The notes below the pieces were generated by a model. It saw only the letters and a program-made list of their open reading frames with translations, ran no database searches and was not told the origin of the DNA. Of a stretch of DNA of 64,000 nucleotides, positions 46,663 through 57,398 are shown in pieces (position 1 is the stretch's first letter; each line of letters begins with the position of its first letter). This stretch comes from Xylogone sp. PMI_703 (Eukaryota > Ascomycota > Leotiomycetes), in contig JAJTUQ010000003.1 in assembly GCA_021399445.1 (NCBI GenBank), positions 1,240,001 through 1,304,000 on the forward strand, in the 5' to 3' direction. The translations under genes and the position numbers were made by a program.

Positions 46663-46893
46663 TTACTTAATTAGTACTTTGTTTATCTCCGCGCCTTGCT
46701 CCACAAACCCCTTCACATATCCCTGTGTGTTTGTGTCTACATACTCGCATACAAGCCCGATTCTTCCACCTCCTCCGCGGCCTGTGCTCAGTCGTGGAAT
46801 TGTATAGAAGTGTTCCTCTTTAGGAAATAGTGCGCTGAGTGCGGAGGGGGGAATAATCGGCATGCATGAAAGTAGAGTGGCGGTCAGTCTCAC
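46663..46893 (-). pseudogene. Gene-fragment repeat, copy 1 (unknown family)
   Basis: A 76-codon frame whose central part (C-E-Y-V-D region, I-G-L-V motif) is related at the DNA level to 49985-50160: shared words are ACAAGCCCGATT, TGGAATTGTAT, GTTCCTCTT and AATAGTGCGC. Frames drift between the two copies, so both look like decayed pieces of one coding or repeat sequence. I do not recognise the parent. Each lies within about 160 bp of a P450 gene. Confidence 0.4.
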
Positions 46894-47990
46894 TCAAATC
46901 TAAAGCTATAGAAAATTGATAATATAATCAAGATCTTAAATGCCCAATGCTGTCACTTTTTCCAAGTTTGCCTGATTGCTAAAGTCACGCCGCTATCAAG
47001 AGCTCTTGCACACCTGTACAGGCTTTCGAGTGGATCGACCTCCAGCTTTGAATAAGAAGAAGATCCGTAAGCAAGACAAGTGTAAGCGCTAGCATGATGA
47101 TAGTGTAGTCTGAGAACCATGAGCCCACTTCAGCGCGTAATTAGCCAAGAAAGCGTTTCTGGTGCTATGCAGGCAATAGTAAAATTATCACCAGCGACTG
47201 TTGTGCTCTGGTTGCCGATGCTTAGTTCGAAGCGGCATCTTGATTCGTAGGAGGCAGTTGAGTACCAATGGATGCATACTTCCTTAGAAAGTCCCGAACT
47301 CCGCTGTCTTGCTGCCTGTTAATTTATCTTTATCCCTCTATCAGTTATACCGACATTGATTACCAGCTACTTTTTTTATGTCCTTCCATCGTAAAGTTAC
47401 ATTATTCTGCTCCAGCTAGGAGTGCGTGTTGTACAGCATCGGAAGAGATAAGCTGATCTTGGCTACCCGTTCCCGAAAAGCGGGTAGTCTTACGATGATA
47501 TTTGCATGAGAGCTGGAGTGCTACCACTGCTGCCATCCAATCCCATCCTTGATTGTGCATAGCAAAACTATACAGTAAGAGCTACTGTATGAATCTTGAG
47601 AGATTTTATACGATTGGACCGAACCGGGTTCCACTATGGGCATAGCAATGGCTTGGGTGTCAGCAGCCACCATGCATGTTCGGACTTATAGGAGCTACAA
47701 AAAGGTATTTAATTTGTAAACTAATATAACTTAAGTTTTCCGTCATTTCTTTATCTTATGATACTTAGCGTGAAAAAGATTATTACCTCGGACTTCTTAA
47801 TTAGGGTGACGACCACAAACTCCGAATACCCACCTACCTCTTCTCCCAGTGCAGCAGCGTGGCCTCATAATACGTGGCGATAATAACCCTGATAGCAATC
47901 AATACCCGATATAGCAACCGTCGTCTTGGGTAACACATTATTACGAGCATAAGCAGAATTCATCAATTCATTACTGTGATAATTACATTC
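46894..47990. other. Intergenic region
   Basis: About 1.1 kb upstream of the decayed fragment and downstream of the enoyl-CoA hydratase gene. A small hairpin (CTACCCG...CGGGTAG, 47463-47488) is present. No gene supported. Confidence 0.4.
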
Positions 47991-48848
47991 CTAAAGCTTT
48001 TGCTGTCGTCCACGTGTGGGTACAAACTTCAAAGCACCGTCAGTGCCTTCTGTCTTGATGACCCGTTTTCCGCCTTCGAATTCAAACCGGAGCGCATCGT
48101 CGAATGAAGCTGCCTCGTACATGGCATGATAACAAGATGCACGATCGGCGTTCATGCATGCTTGTGGGAACCTCAGCAGTTGGCGCGCGGTTTTCTCCGC
48201 CTCTTCTAGTGCTTTACCCCTGGGGACCACTCTATTTGCGAGGCCCATGGCCAGAGCTTCATATGCCTTGACCGGCCGGCCCGTCAGTAGGATATCTAGA
48301 GCTCTGCCCAGCCCCACTATAGCCTGCAGTCTGACTGTTCCTCCATCAATAAGAGGGACCCCGACTTGTCTAGAGAATACGCCAAATACTGAGTCTTCCT
48401 CCACTATCCGGAGATCTCCAAGCAGACTCAGCTCGAGGCCCCCAGCTACTGCATATCCAGCAATGGCACATATGACGGGCTTGGAGAAACTCATTCTGGA
48501 CGGCCCGATGGGGCCATGGTTCCGGCCATCCACGTTTTTCAGCAGAGCTTCGTGAAACTCAGAATAGGAGCTTGGCCCACCTTGAATGGACTGGGCCACT
48601 TCGCGAAGATCAAAGCCGGTGCAGAAATTCTCACTGCTGCCGTGAAAGATGCATACTTTTGCCGTAGAGTCTTGCTCAAATTTCTCAAATGCTATAGCTA
48701 GGTGTCGAGCTGTATGCGTGTCAATAGCATTTTTGACCTCTGGTCTATTAATGCCGATGAACAAGATGCCATCAGAGCTCTTTCGGACAATGACTGATTC
48801 TGTGGAGGAAAGAGGTGAATCTGATCCGGACATATCTTTCTCCTGCAT
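47991..48848 (-). CDS. Enoyl-CoA hydratase/isomerase family protein
   Basis: An intron-less frame of 285 residues. The crotonase fold is shown by the INRPEVKNAID strand, the oxyanion-hole segments FCTGFDLRE and A-G-Y-A-V-A-G-G-L-E-L-S-L-L-G-D-L-R, and the FGVFSRQVGVPLIDGGTVRL stretch in which hydratases usually place their catalytic Glu pair. Here E near the first position is retained and the second position is less typical, so the reaction (hydration, isomerisation or other) is not certain. No clear peroxisomal PTS1; the C-terminus is QKL. A second ATG six codons in gives an equally good start. Between two P450s it may serve side-chain processing of a metabolite, or simply beta-oxidation. 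Confidence 0.88.
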   Translation of the reverse strand: MQEKDMSGSDSPLSSTESVIVRKSSDGILFIGINRPEVKNAIDTHTARHLAIAFEKFEQDSTAKVCIFHGSSENFCTGFDLREVAQSIQGGPSSYSEFHEALLKNVDGRNHGPIGPSRMSFSKPVICAIAGYAVAGGLELSLLGDLRIVEEDSVFGVFSRQVGVPLIDGGTVRLQAIVGLGRALDILLTGRPVKAYEALAMGLANRVVPRGKALEEAEKTARQLLRFPQACMNADRASCYHAMYEAASFDDALRFEFEGGKRVIKTEGTDGALKFVPTRGRQQKL

Positions 48849-49012
48849 ATCTGCTTGATAGATGCGTACGCTCTATATTCGAGAAGTTGATGAGTCTAGA
48901 GGATGTAAGGTATCTCATAATTAATTGTTGATTACAGGTCACATCAATATATAGGACACACAGCATCTACAACAGTCCCCCCAAGTCACGTACCCCATGA
49001 CATATTACTAGA

Positions 49013-49255
49013 ATGGCGGCAATGTGCATGTATCAACCTCTTCTCGCTACTCTCGTATCAGTCAGTACCGTACTCGCTTTTCTTAACGAAATAAGTTCGA
49101 CCGGTCCGATCCGCTCTCCCGAGGCATACGATAAATGTTGCTTATACCCTAATGCAGCAACTCTGCGGGACATATGGTCAGCCAAATGCATCGGCGTTCA
49201 GCCGATAGTCCCCAGTTACTGTTGCTCGGACTGCAACGTAAGAGAGAGTTGTTGA
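49013..49255 (+). CDS. Small cysteine-rich secreted protein, hypothetical
   Basis: An 80-residue frame with a convincing signal peptide (MYQPLLATLVSVSTVLA within the first 22 residues) and seven cysteines in the mature part, arranged as CC, C, CC, C, C and ending in ESC. It is divergent from the enoyl-CoA hydratase gene, with 164 bp between starts. The odd number of cysteines could mean that a short terminal exon is missed. Size and layout fit a small secreted protein or effector; no family recognised. Confidence 0.5.
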   Translation: MAAMCMYQPLLATLVSVSTVLAFLNEISSTGPIRSPEAYDKCCLYPNAATLRDIWSAKCIGVQPIVPSYCCSDCNVRESC

Positions 49256-50363
49256 TTACTATTGCGAAGTCTCAGCTTCAGTAATTTTCTGCTTAAGATG
49301 CTGTCCACATCTTCTCTATATAGTATGTAACATCAGTACTGGGTACTCACAAACATACTTAAGTAGGAAGTATCCACTATTAGCAAATTTCGGGTAAATG
49401 AAGTTCCACGATACGGGGCTGACCTAGGTGGGAACCATCGTACAATATTACTCCGTTGTTACCCTCGTTGCATACGGCCACTATCGTATTACAGTAGTGA
49501 CTTTGTCTAGCGCTAACTTCAGAACCTCGCTTTAGCTGTCTGTAGAATGGCTTAGTCAAAGCCTTGTCTTAACTAACACAGGAGCGTCTACTACTTCACA
49601 TGTACGGTAATACTGTAATTATCGCCGGTATATGTGCACGCTTCGTCCAAACGCTCGGATCCGGTACTTGCCGTCCCAAGTGGCCCCATGAACTATCACA
49701 TTTACTTTCTACAGTAGACGCTACTAGCAAGGGTCGAACTGACAATGCTGTGTAAATATCGGTTTTCTCTACACAGTGCCCTGTAAATGTGAGAGAACCG
49801 GGCTTGAACTTTGCAGAACCACAGTGTACAGCCAAATCACGGCGGTTAGCTGCTTTGTCTCTGGTTAACCCATTGGCATTACAGTATTTCTTACTATCAG
49901 GTTTTCGATGAGATTCCAACTCGGTATCATATTAGCTGATCTACTTCTAGAGTATAGTTAGTCCAAGCCAAGGCCATCTGCTCTGCTGAAATGGAGACGC
50001 GTATGCTTTTGCGTCATACTTTACTACAAGCCCGATTAAACCCCCATTTGATGTCTGTGCTCCGCCATGGAATTGTATGGATAAGTTCCTCTTCAAGTAA
50101 TAGTGCGCAGATGTGGAGCGGGGGTTAAATAGGGCCTGTATGAAAGTAAGCAGCAAGTACCCCTGCTGCGTGTCCACATCGGGATGGCTTTGATTCAGCT
50201 CGGCCACGCCTTAATAAGCAAATAAAACGTCTTTCTATAACTAACTACGATCAAATGCCGGAGTTGAAAGCACGACCCGCAAGCTCGGCATAGGAACCGC
50301 CCTTTTCAATGCTGATTGGCTCCTCTTTGTTACATCAGAGTAGAGAGCCAATCATGGTCTTCT
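49256..50363. other. Intergenic region with decayed repeat copy 2
   Basis: 1.1 kb. The segment 49947-50207 (minus frame of 86 codons) contains the second copy of the sequence at 46663-46893. Earlier, 49590-49900 has short inverted words (ACACAG/CTGTGT) but no definable element. No gene supported. Confidence 0.4.
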
Positions 50364-52181
50364 TCATTTGATAGCCCGGAGTACAACCTCTAACCCTTTT
50401 GAATCTCGTCTGGGGAAAGGAGCGCCGAGATCGTTCGCTGACTGCATGTCATCAAGCGTTGCGTTCACGCCGACAAACTCAAAGTGCAAAAATATAAAGG
50501 CAATAGTCATATAGACCTCGGCAAGTGCAAGGCTGGAATTCGTGAGACTTCTTATCTCTGCATGGACGGGGTAAATGGGATGCTAAAACATACTGCATGC
50601 CGACACAGATTCTCGTCCCATGCCCAAAGGGACTCAGATATTTTTTCAGGCTCTTACTCTCTGGCTGCAGCCATCGCTCTGGCTGGAACTCATGCGGACT
50701 GGGAAACAGCCTCTCATCCTCGTGATGCAGCCGCGAAGTCATGCTTATCGGAGTCTACGCCAGTTGTGAGCACACGTGTTCCGGACTCGGAGTTACCAAC
50801 AACCATACATTGGCTGGTATATGCCATTTATCATAAGTATATGATTTTAGTGTATTGACCCTAGGCAACCTTGAACCCACGCCGTGGGACACACTGAGAA
50901 GTCAGCAAACTCCTATCGTACCTAAACGATTACCGAGTAACTTGCCGTAGACCTTCTGTAATAATTGCAGACTGGGCTTGTCAGCCATACACCATAGCAA
51001 ACGATATCATGATGACTCACTAAATAGGGGAGATTCTGAAGAGTATGCACGTCAAAGTCACTATCAAATGACACTTGTGCTGCTTTTAGCTCTTGTCTTA
51101 GTCTGTATTCCACATGTGAGTTTTGTAAGATATGAAATGTTGTTACTGCGAGTGTATTTCCTGTCGTTTCTGAGCCGGCCACAATAAATTGTTCGGCTTC
51201 TTGAAGTAGCCGTTTCGGAGTTTTCTCAGTCGCATCAAGACTGCTATTGTAAATTTGTTGTAAGACACATGTCCTACTCCCAGGCTTGACATCTCCATGT
51301 ATTACAGTTTGTACATGGGATTCTAGAATCTTCAGAAATTCAGTACAGACCAGCATAGTTGACGAGAGATACCATCATACCTTAACCAAGGAAATAAGAG
51401 ATTTCGCAGGTCGGCTCAGAAATAGATCAAGGGCTTTCTGCGGTAGTAGAGGTAAAACGCTTTCAACCCAACTTGTGTATCGTGACACTGTAGCGGCTTC
51501 AAAGAAAAATCGTAAACCAGTATGGAAATCACCACCCAGATCTTCTGTCTGCAGCAGGTCTAATGGCTTAGGGAAAACATAGTGGGATACAACGTCTGCT
51601 GCCATGCATCGATAAACACTGGAAAGGTTAACTGCTTCGTTCCGATCCGTAGATCGCCTCAAGACTGATTCAACATGCTTCAGCTTATCCACGATTGTTG
51701 GTACAAATTCTTTAACTGCACGTTTAGAAAAAGATTTTTGGAATGCATCACGGCGGCTCTTGTGTAGAGCATGAGATTCGGTGCTAACGGTGGAACCGGG
51801 TCCACCGAAGACTCTATACCACCAGCCAAGCTTATCAAGTTTCTCAAGCACAGAAAAGGCTTTAATAGAGAAGTCTGGATCTTTTATGTGGACTTCATAT
51901 GGACTAATCCGCACTATTGGACCTATTTAAACGTCCTTAGCATTGATATTGAGCAAGAGTAGATATATGGTAGTGTCCACACCATATTTCTTGTGCATTG
52001 ACTCAATCTTTCTAGTGTACTTCCCTAAGCAGATAGCATCATAGTAGAATTCATAAAGTAAAGTTGCTGCTGCCAACTTCGGTCCAGGTATGCTTGATAG
52101 AGGCGAAAGCCATAGACGGTACACAATTACACTAATTCTCCACAAAAGGAAGAGGGAGATAATGTGTAGCCAATTTAACAT
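50364..52181 (-). CDS. Cytochrome P450 with a GC-AG intron (P450 B)
   Basis: Seven exons (52181-51983, 51922-51381, 51329-51021, 50971-50946, 50893-50809, 50754-50594, 50532-50364) give 496 residues. Residues 1-30 form a membrane anchor followed by L-S-S-I-P-G-P-K-L. The I-helix A-G-S-E-T-T-G-N-T and K-helix E-G-L-R are present. [10 protein letters not shown] and I-P-A-N-T-P-I-S-M-T-S lead to F-Q-P-E-R-W and the heme loop [11 protein letters not shown]. The fourth intron must start with GCAAGT, a known non-canonical donor, for the protein to match the family. The overall type resembles the CYP65-like, trichothecene-oxygenase-related group. It probably oxidises a terpenoid or polyketide at the ER. 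Confidence 0.87.
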
Positions 52182-54735
52182 TTTGAAACAACGGTATCTT
52201 TGAGAATCACTTAAACTCGTTTTATAGAATACTAGAGACAATATGTAGAAGACGGTGTACTTTAGACTCAAACTATATGTATTCTCTTCTAAACCGGGGA
52301 GAGGGGGAGATAAAATCCTGTCTTGCCTATTGTTCAGAAATCGTATTTTGCATTGTCTCTGCATAGAGCCATGATGCTTAGTCCTTACCTTGGTTGGCCT
52401 GTTACCTAGAACTCCGGGCACTGGAAGTGGGATAATTTTACATGTGATTTTCAAAATCACAAGCATGGTCTGTACCATTCGCAAGAGACAGTTATTAGAT
52501 ACCGTTATTAGTAACAGCTTTGGTGAATACATCATTCCACTTCCTCAGGAACTAGGGCTATCTATCCCCTACCCCATCTCTGACTAGAGTCGGATATCAT
52601 AACCCAGGTCAGAAAATGTCGGATTTTTTCGGACAAGAGAGCCTGAGTCTTGAGGTCAACTTGGTTGATTCATCTCCAAGAATCTCACGCCTGGGCGCTT
52701 ACAGCATTGATAGCCAAGCAGACAAGCGTATGAGGGTTGCAGCCTTGATGGTCTGACGCAAGAGAGGAGCACCATTACCATCCTGAGAAAAGACTTACTG
52801 GCTGTGAGATTTATTAACCGTGCATTTGTGAATGTAACGTCCGAATAGTCTCAGGTATGCTGCGCCGACGAACTCACATTACAACTTCTTCCTTTCTACT
52901 TGACGCATGGTCCGTCATCCAAGCCAGTGGAAGGCCCGCCAACATGACAATCTACTCCGTAGTTACAGGCAGTGCCCATATGCTCCTCTTCCCTCTTCTG
53001 CTCGGTCGAGCGTAGGTAGGTGGAGCACTCGGTGGTGACGAACAAATAGGGTAGGTTAAGATACACAGCATCGGGTTCAAGATACCTGGTATTCTCATGA
53101 AATCGGACCATGAGCTAGAGGCTAATGTAACGCTAGACAGTGCGTATTGCCAATACTAGGAAGGTTAATCACTCAGTAAATATACCATAGAGCGTAATAC
53201 GGGGGGCTTAGCTCCTGATTCGACTTCATGAGAATATACGATATCTTCCCATATTGGGTAACTAATAAGCCACAATATTGTCAGTGCTCTCGCCTGGGGT
53301 TTCTTACGGGAAGCAGTTGGTCCGGATAGCGCGGAAAGCTTCCCGAAGAGTACGGGAAGGGGCTGTTGCCCTGAGCTGAGAAGGCCTGTAACACGGCCAT
53401 ATACACGTATGCTAGTCCTAGAAAGGCAAAATCTGTCAGATTATTTTTTTTTTTTTTCTCGATAGCTTTGCCGTTCTCTTTGAATAAGTGAATTCAATTT
53501 CTCCAAGCTCTTCCTAGAAAGTTACAGCAGCATGTGAGAATCTGTATGTGAGTGTAAGAGCTGCTAGCAGACATGTCTACATTTCAACTGCTCTCGCCTA
53601 AGTTTGCCGTCCGCATGCTTCCCAGTCATGTCAGCAATTTCCACCAAACACAATATTATGCCTAGCCAAGATGCCGGTGTGAGACTCGGCGACTCAAAAA
53701 CATTAAGTGATTGAATTTATGATGATAGCAGCCTCAGAAATTGATTACCTAGTGGCCCAAGAATTGTTAGATCCATACCGGAGTGCGTTGAGTTAATGCG
53801 AAGTTAAGTTTACAGTGCAGTAAGTTACATTATCTGTGATTGATCGGCCGTTAACTGCCCTTTTCTATTAATAATCTTTTATAATCTTGACCACAATCCA
53901 TTAATTGATAGTCTGATCGCAGTATTTAATTCAGCCACGCGTAAACACGCAGATCCACTTGTTAATACGCCCTGTTCACACGGATTTACATTATAAACTT
54001 CCGTTAACGGCTCATTTAGTTTTACGTCGAGAGTTTAGAGTGAGAGTGAGCCGTTATAAACCTGGAATAACTCCAAATTTCAACTCCAGTGCACGGGCTC
54101 AATGGGTGAGACCAGCGTTTTAGAATTCAACAACGAAAGATTACGAGAGAATTTCGGGTTGCAACCATATTATACTGTATTATACAGTATTTCAGATTTA
54201 ACTCTCTTTCTTCAATCTTAACCATTATCTGACTATCTAACTAGCTTATAAATATTAGTAAGTACGGTGATCCGCACCGTATATTTCTCGTCATATTGTA
54301 TTTATTAGTAAATCGAGAGTTGTTAGTGCGATCCAGTGCCGAGCATACTTTGGTACGTACAGGCAGCAATAGACCACACTTTCCTATCTATGCACTATTG
54401 CCCCAAGAGGCATTTATCCATAGGACTCCACGAAAGTGTATAGACAGGAAAGTGTGGTTTATCGCGGCCTGTACAAAAGTAGGTTTTTCATATCTCTCAT
54501 ATTACTTTGCACGTACATAGTGGAGTGGATTAGGTGTTTGCTATCAATTGGGTACTATTTATTTATGATCCGAAGAGCCGAGGGAAGCCTTTCGCGATCC
54601 TGTAGGTGCTAAGTAGTAAGCAGCCAGCAGAGGTAAGGCGATACGTGTGAGTCGGGCCTAGCCCGTACAGGTAAATAGCAGTGGCTCAAACGCTTTTAAC
54701 CTTTATCAGGATTTCCTTGAAGTTTCGCAACCATC
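52182..54735. other. Gene-poor region of 2.55 kb
   Basis: Between the P450 B start and the alpha/beta hydrolase start. It holds a run of 15 T near 53444, a hairpin repeat at 54357-54474, and inverted words AACGGCTCA/TGAGCCGTT near 54006-54054. A 47-codon frame at 52617 (M-S-D-F-F-G-Q) and a 71-codon minus frame at 52896-53111, ending in a cysteine-rich tail, are the only coding candidates. Neither has a recognisable family or signal peptide. Confidence 0.45.
54357..54474. repeat. 118-bp palindromic element
   Basis: The arms GTACAGG...CACACTTTCCT and, in reverse complement, AGGAAAGTGTG...CCTGTAC are about 38 bp long with a few mismatches and surround a 40-bp loop containing ATTGCCCCAAGAGG. 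A degenerate relative lies at about 14322-14428. Non-coding; MITE-like. Confidence 0.7.
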
Positions 54736-56399
54736 GTGGCGTTTTCGGTTTTGCCCAACGGTGAAATGGCACTCAACTGGATCAAAGGACGTACTGATAC
54801 CGCGTTTCATCACTCGGAGAAGCTCTCTCCCATTCTGGCAACAAAAAGACAAGTTGACACCGATTGGCATTCGTTCTGTAAAGATGTGATCCCTCCGTGC
54901 CATTTGAATCCCTGGCTCTTTAATGGGCACCTCCAGACATTTGCGGCATTCTTCGATAACGCCAACTCTGACATCCCGATATACTATAAACGATGGATTT
55001 TTCAACAGGAAATTGAACTCTTCCGAGGAGAGTTTGCGATTGACTTCGTAGTCGGGCCGAACAATGACCACGAAGACAATCTGCCTTCGCACACAACACA
55101 ATTCACCGAAGAGGAATTCTCAAATATTGGCTCCTTAGATTCAAAACCAATGCTAATTGTTATGCATGGCGTCAGTGGTGGTTCTCACGAACTCTATCTC
55201 CGCCGTACGCTTGCAGCATTCGCGCAGCATGGGAATGAGTGGGAGTTTTGTGTGGTCAACTCCCGGGGTTGTGCCCATTCGAAGCTGACCAGCGGACTCT
55301 TGTACAATGCGCGATCAACCTGGGATCTCAGACAGACGGTAAAATGGATCAGAAAGACGTTTCCAAAGCGACCATTATTTGGCTTGGGATTTTCAATGGG
55401 TGCAAATATTTTGACCCATGTAAAAACATCCTTGATACGCTATACACACTATATATCATCCCAGCTAATGTGTGTGACAACAGTATCTTGCAGAAGAAGG
55501 AGCGGCTTGCCCACTGAATGCGGCGGTAGTCGTCTCAAACCCTTGGAACCTGGTTGAGCTACGCAACCATCTTGAGAGCTCAATCTTCATGCGCCAGGTA
55601 TATTCGAGAGGCATAACATCTGCCTTACGAAAGTATATGTATAGGTAACCTTAGAAGATATCATTCTTAGTTCGTAATTTATGGATACTCTCTAATAACT
55701 TCATAAAGACATGTGGACCAAATATCAACAAATCCAGGGTTTGATCCCAATGATATTCCAAAAATCCAATATTTATACCAGTTTGATCGGTGACAAAGAA
55801 GCGTCTCAATGTTAGTCGCATTTACATTGCTAACGAGGAACTAGGACCATTCAGACATGTATCTGGCATTACCCGAACGAGTCGATTTATTATAGAGAGG
55901 CCTCTTCGGTAGCTCCTTTACTAGACGTTAAAATACCAGTACTCATACTCAACGCAGAAGATGACCCGGTTAGTTATTGACACGATGACATGTGGGGTCT
56001 ATTCTATGATTTACTTACACTCTATATTGGAATATTAGTTAAGCCCTTATGCTGGCCTTCCATTCAAGGAAGCTAAAGAAAATCCATTCGTGACTCTCGT
56101 TACCACCTCAAGGGGAGGCCATCTTGGCTGGTTTCAAGCAGATGGCTCACGGTGGTTTGTGGAGGCGGTACGTCGAAGCTATTACCAACTTTTCATTTCA
56201 CAATTATATTCATTGTCACTCATCTTCATTCAAGGTATATAACATGCTACAAGGTTACTGGGAGAATGTTGAACTTAAACACCTTGAAGAAGGGGATACG
56301 GTTGAGGTTAAAGAAGTAGAGCATCGCCCCAACAGGTTTTGCTACAAATGTGGGAGATGGTGTAAAAGCTCCATAGAAGAAGAGTACGCAAAATCTTGA
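54736..56399 (+). CDS. Alpha/beta hydrolase, YheT/EMB8 type
   Basis: Six exons (54736-55419, 55484-55644, 55709-55789, 55845-55968, 56039-56167, 56235-56399) give 447 residues. The N-terminal signature W-L-F-N-G-H-L-Q-T is characteristic of this family. The nucleophile elbow is G-F-S-M-G-A-N, the acid lies in N-A-E-D-D-P, and the His in R-G-G-H-L-G-W, so the triad is complete. Yeast relatives include acyl-ester synthases/esterases (EEB1, EHT1) and the monoacylglycerol lipase-like YMR210W. The C-terminus carries an acidic/basic tail with a C-x2-C-x3-C pattern. A short-chain ester or monoacylglycerol substrate is inferred. All splices keep phase, with introns of 55-70 nt. Confidence 0.9.
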
Positions 56400-57398
56400 C
56401 AAATGCCGTACGTGAAAGGAAGTACCTTCAATTAGTGTAATTATTTGTCTTACTTGATCCCATAATTATTATTTACTGAGTAACAAGTTTGTGGTAAGGA
56501 TCCCATGAAATAGCTTCTAGTAATGCTGTAATAGACTAACATACCACTTGAAAAAGTACTTCGTTCTTTTTACTAGCCCTGAAGTAATAAGAGAGATTAT
56601 ACTTTTCCCATAGGAATTGCATAACAATGAAATGGTTACAAGTATCTTTTATCTGGAGAGTCGTGGCCGATGGTGCATTTTATGTTTATAAAGGCGGCTC
56701 TAGAGTTCAATAGGGACCTAGCAACTTGATGGTAGTGGAACTTTTCTTGCTTGCAAATTGTATTTCAGCTTGATGTGTATCTTCTTTACATTTATGAATA
56801 GTGCTTGTTTTACAACAGCATGTACATAGTCCAGAGACTTGCATACAATACATATAATTGAAAAGGCATTGATTACTCGCTGTCCACGGTCCTTGATATA
56901 CCTTGGGTCGCTATTCCATCCCTTGGATTAGCCCCAAGGAACGTGGACGGTACACAAGGGGCATACATCCATATCTGCACATATGGAAAATCAGGAAAAT
57001 TCTTTTAACTAAGACCATGGTATTATTGAAAGAGATGTACAGATTGGGAACAATAACCGACAATTGATGTATCTTCAGTCATATTACAAATTGGTCAGGA
57101 TTGGGATTGGATTAGGCCATTGTTATATTATGCGCCCCTTTAGTAGTTGACCTGATAAAGGATGGAGTTTACTCATGGAGAGCTTGGTAGATATTTAATA
57201 TGATGGACACTATTAATAGACAAACTTGATTTATGTTTCTGTTTAGGGAATGGTTGGATTATGGTAGAATAATTCGAATTTTCGTTATTCGTTATCATGA
57301 GTTAGAGATCTAGCTCTGTTATCGTTATCTCTCTGAGTTCCATGTCAATTCGTGTGGACTATCAGAATGACTGATCGAAGACAACCCTCTATTATTCA
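56400..57398. other. Intergenic region between convergent genes
   Basis: 1 kb, AT-rich with scattered short inverted words (CCTTGG/CCAAGG near 56902-56940). No coding signal. Transcript ends expected here. Confidence 0.4.

Noticed and set aside
49596..49919. 107-codon minus frame
   Set aside because: It contains short inverted words and no family resemblance; probably chance in a non-coding region.
51927..52535. 202-codon frame giving a longer N-terminus for P450 B
   Set aside because: The ATG at 52181 places a normal membrane anchor at the start. The upstream residues are unlike P450s, and the frame's last codons are intron.
52896..53111. 71-codon frame with a cysteine-rich tail as an effector exon
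   Set aside because: No upstream exon with a signal peptide and matching splice site could be found.
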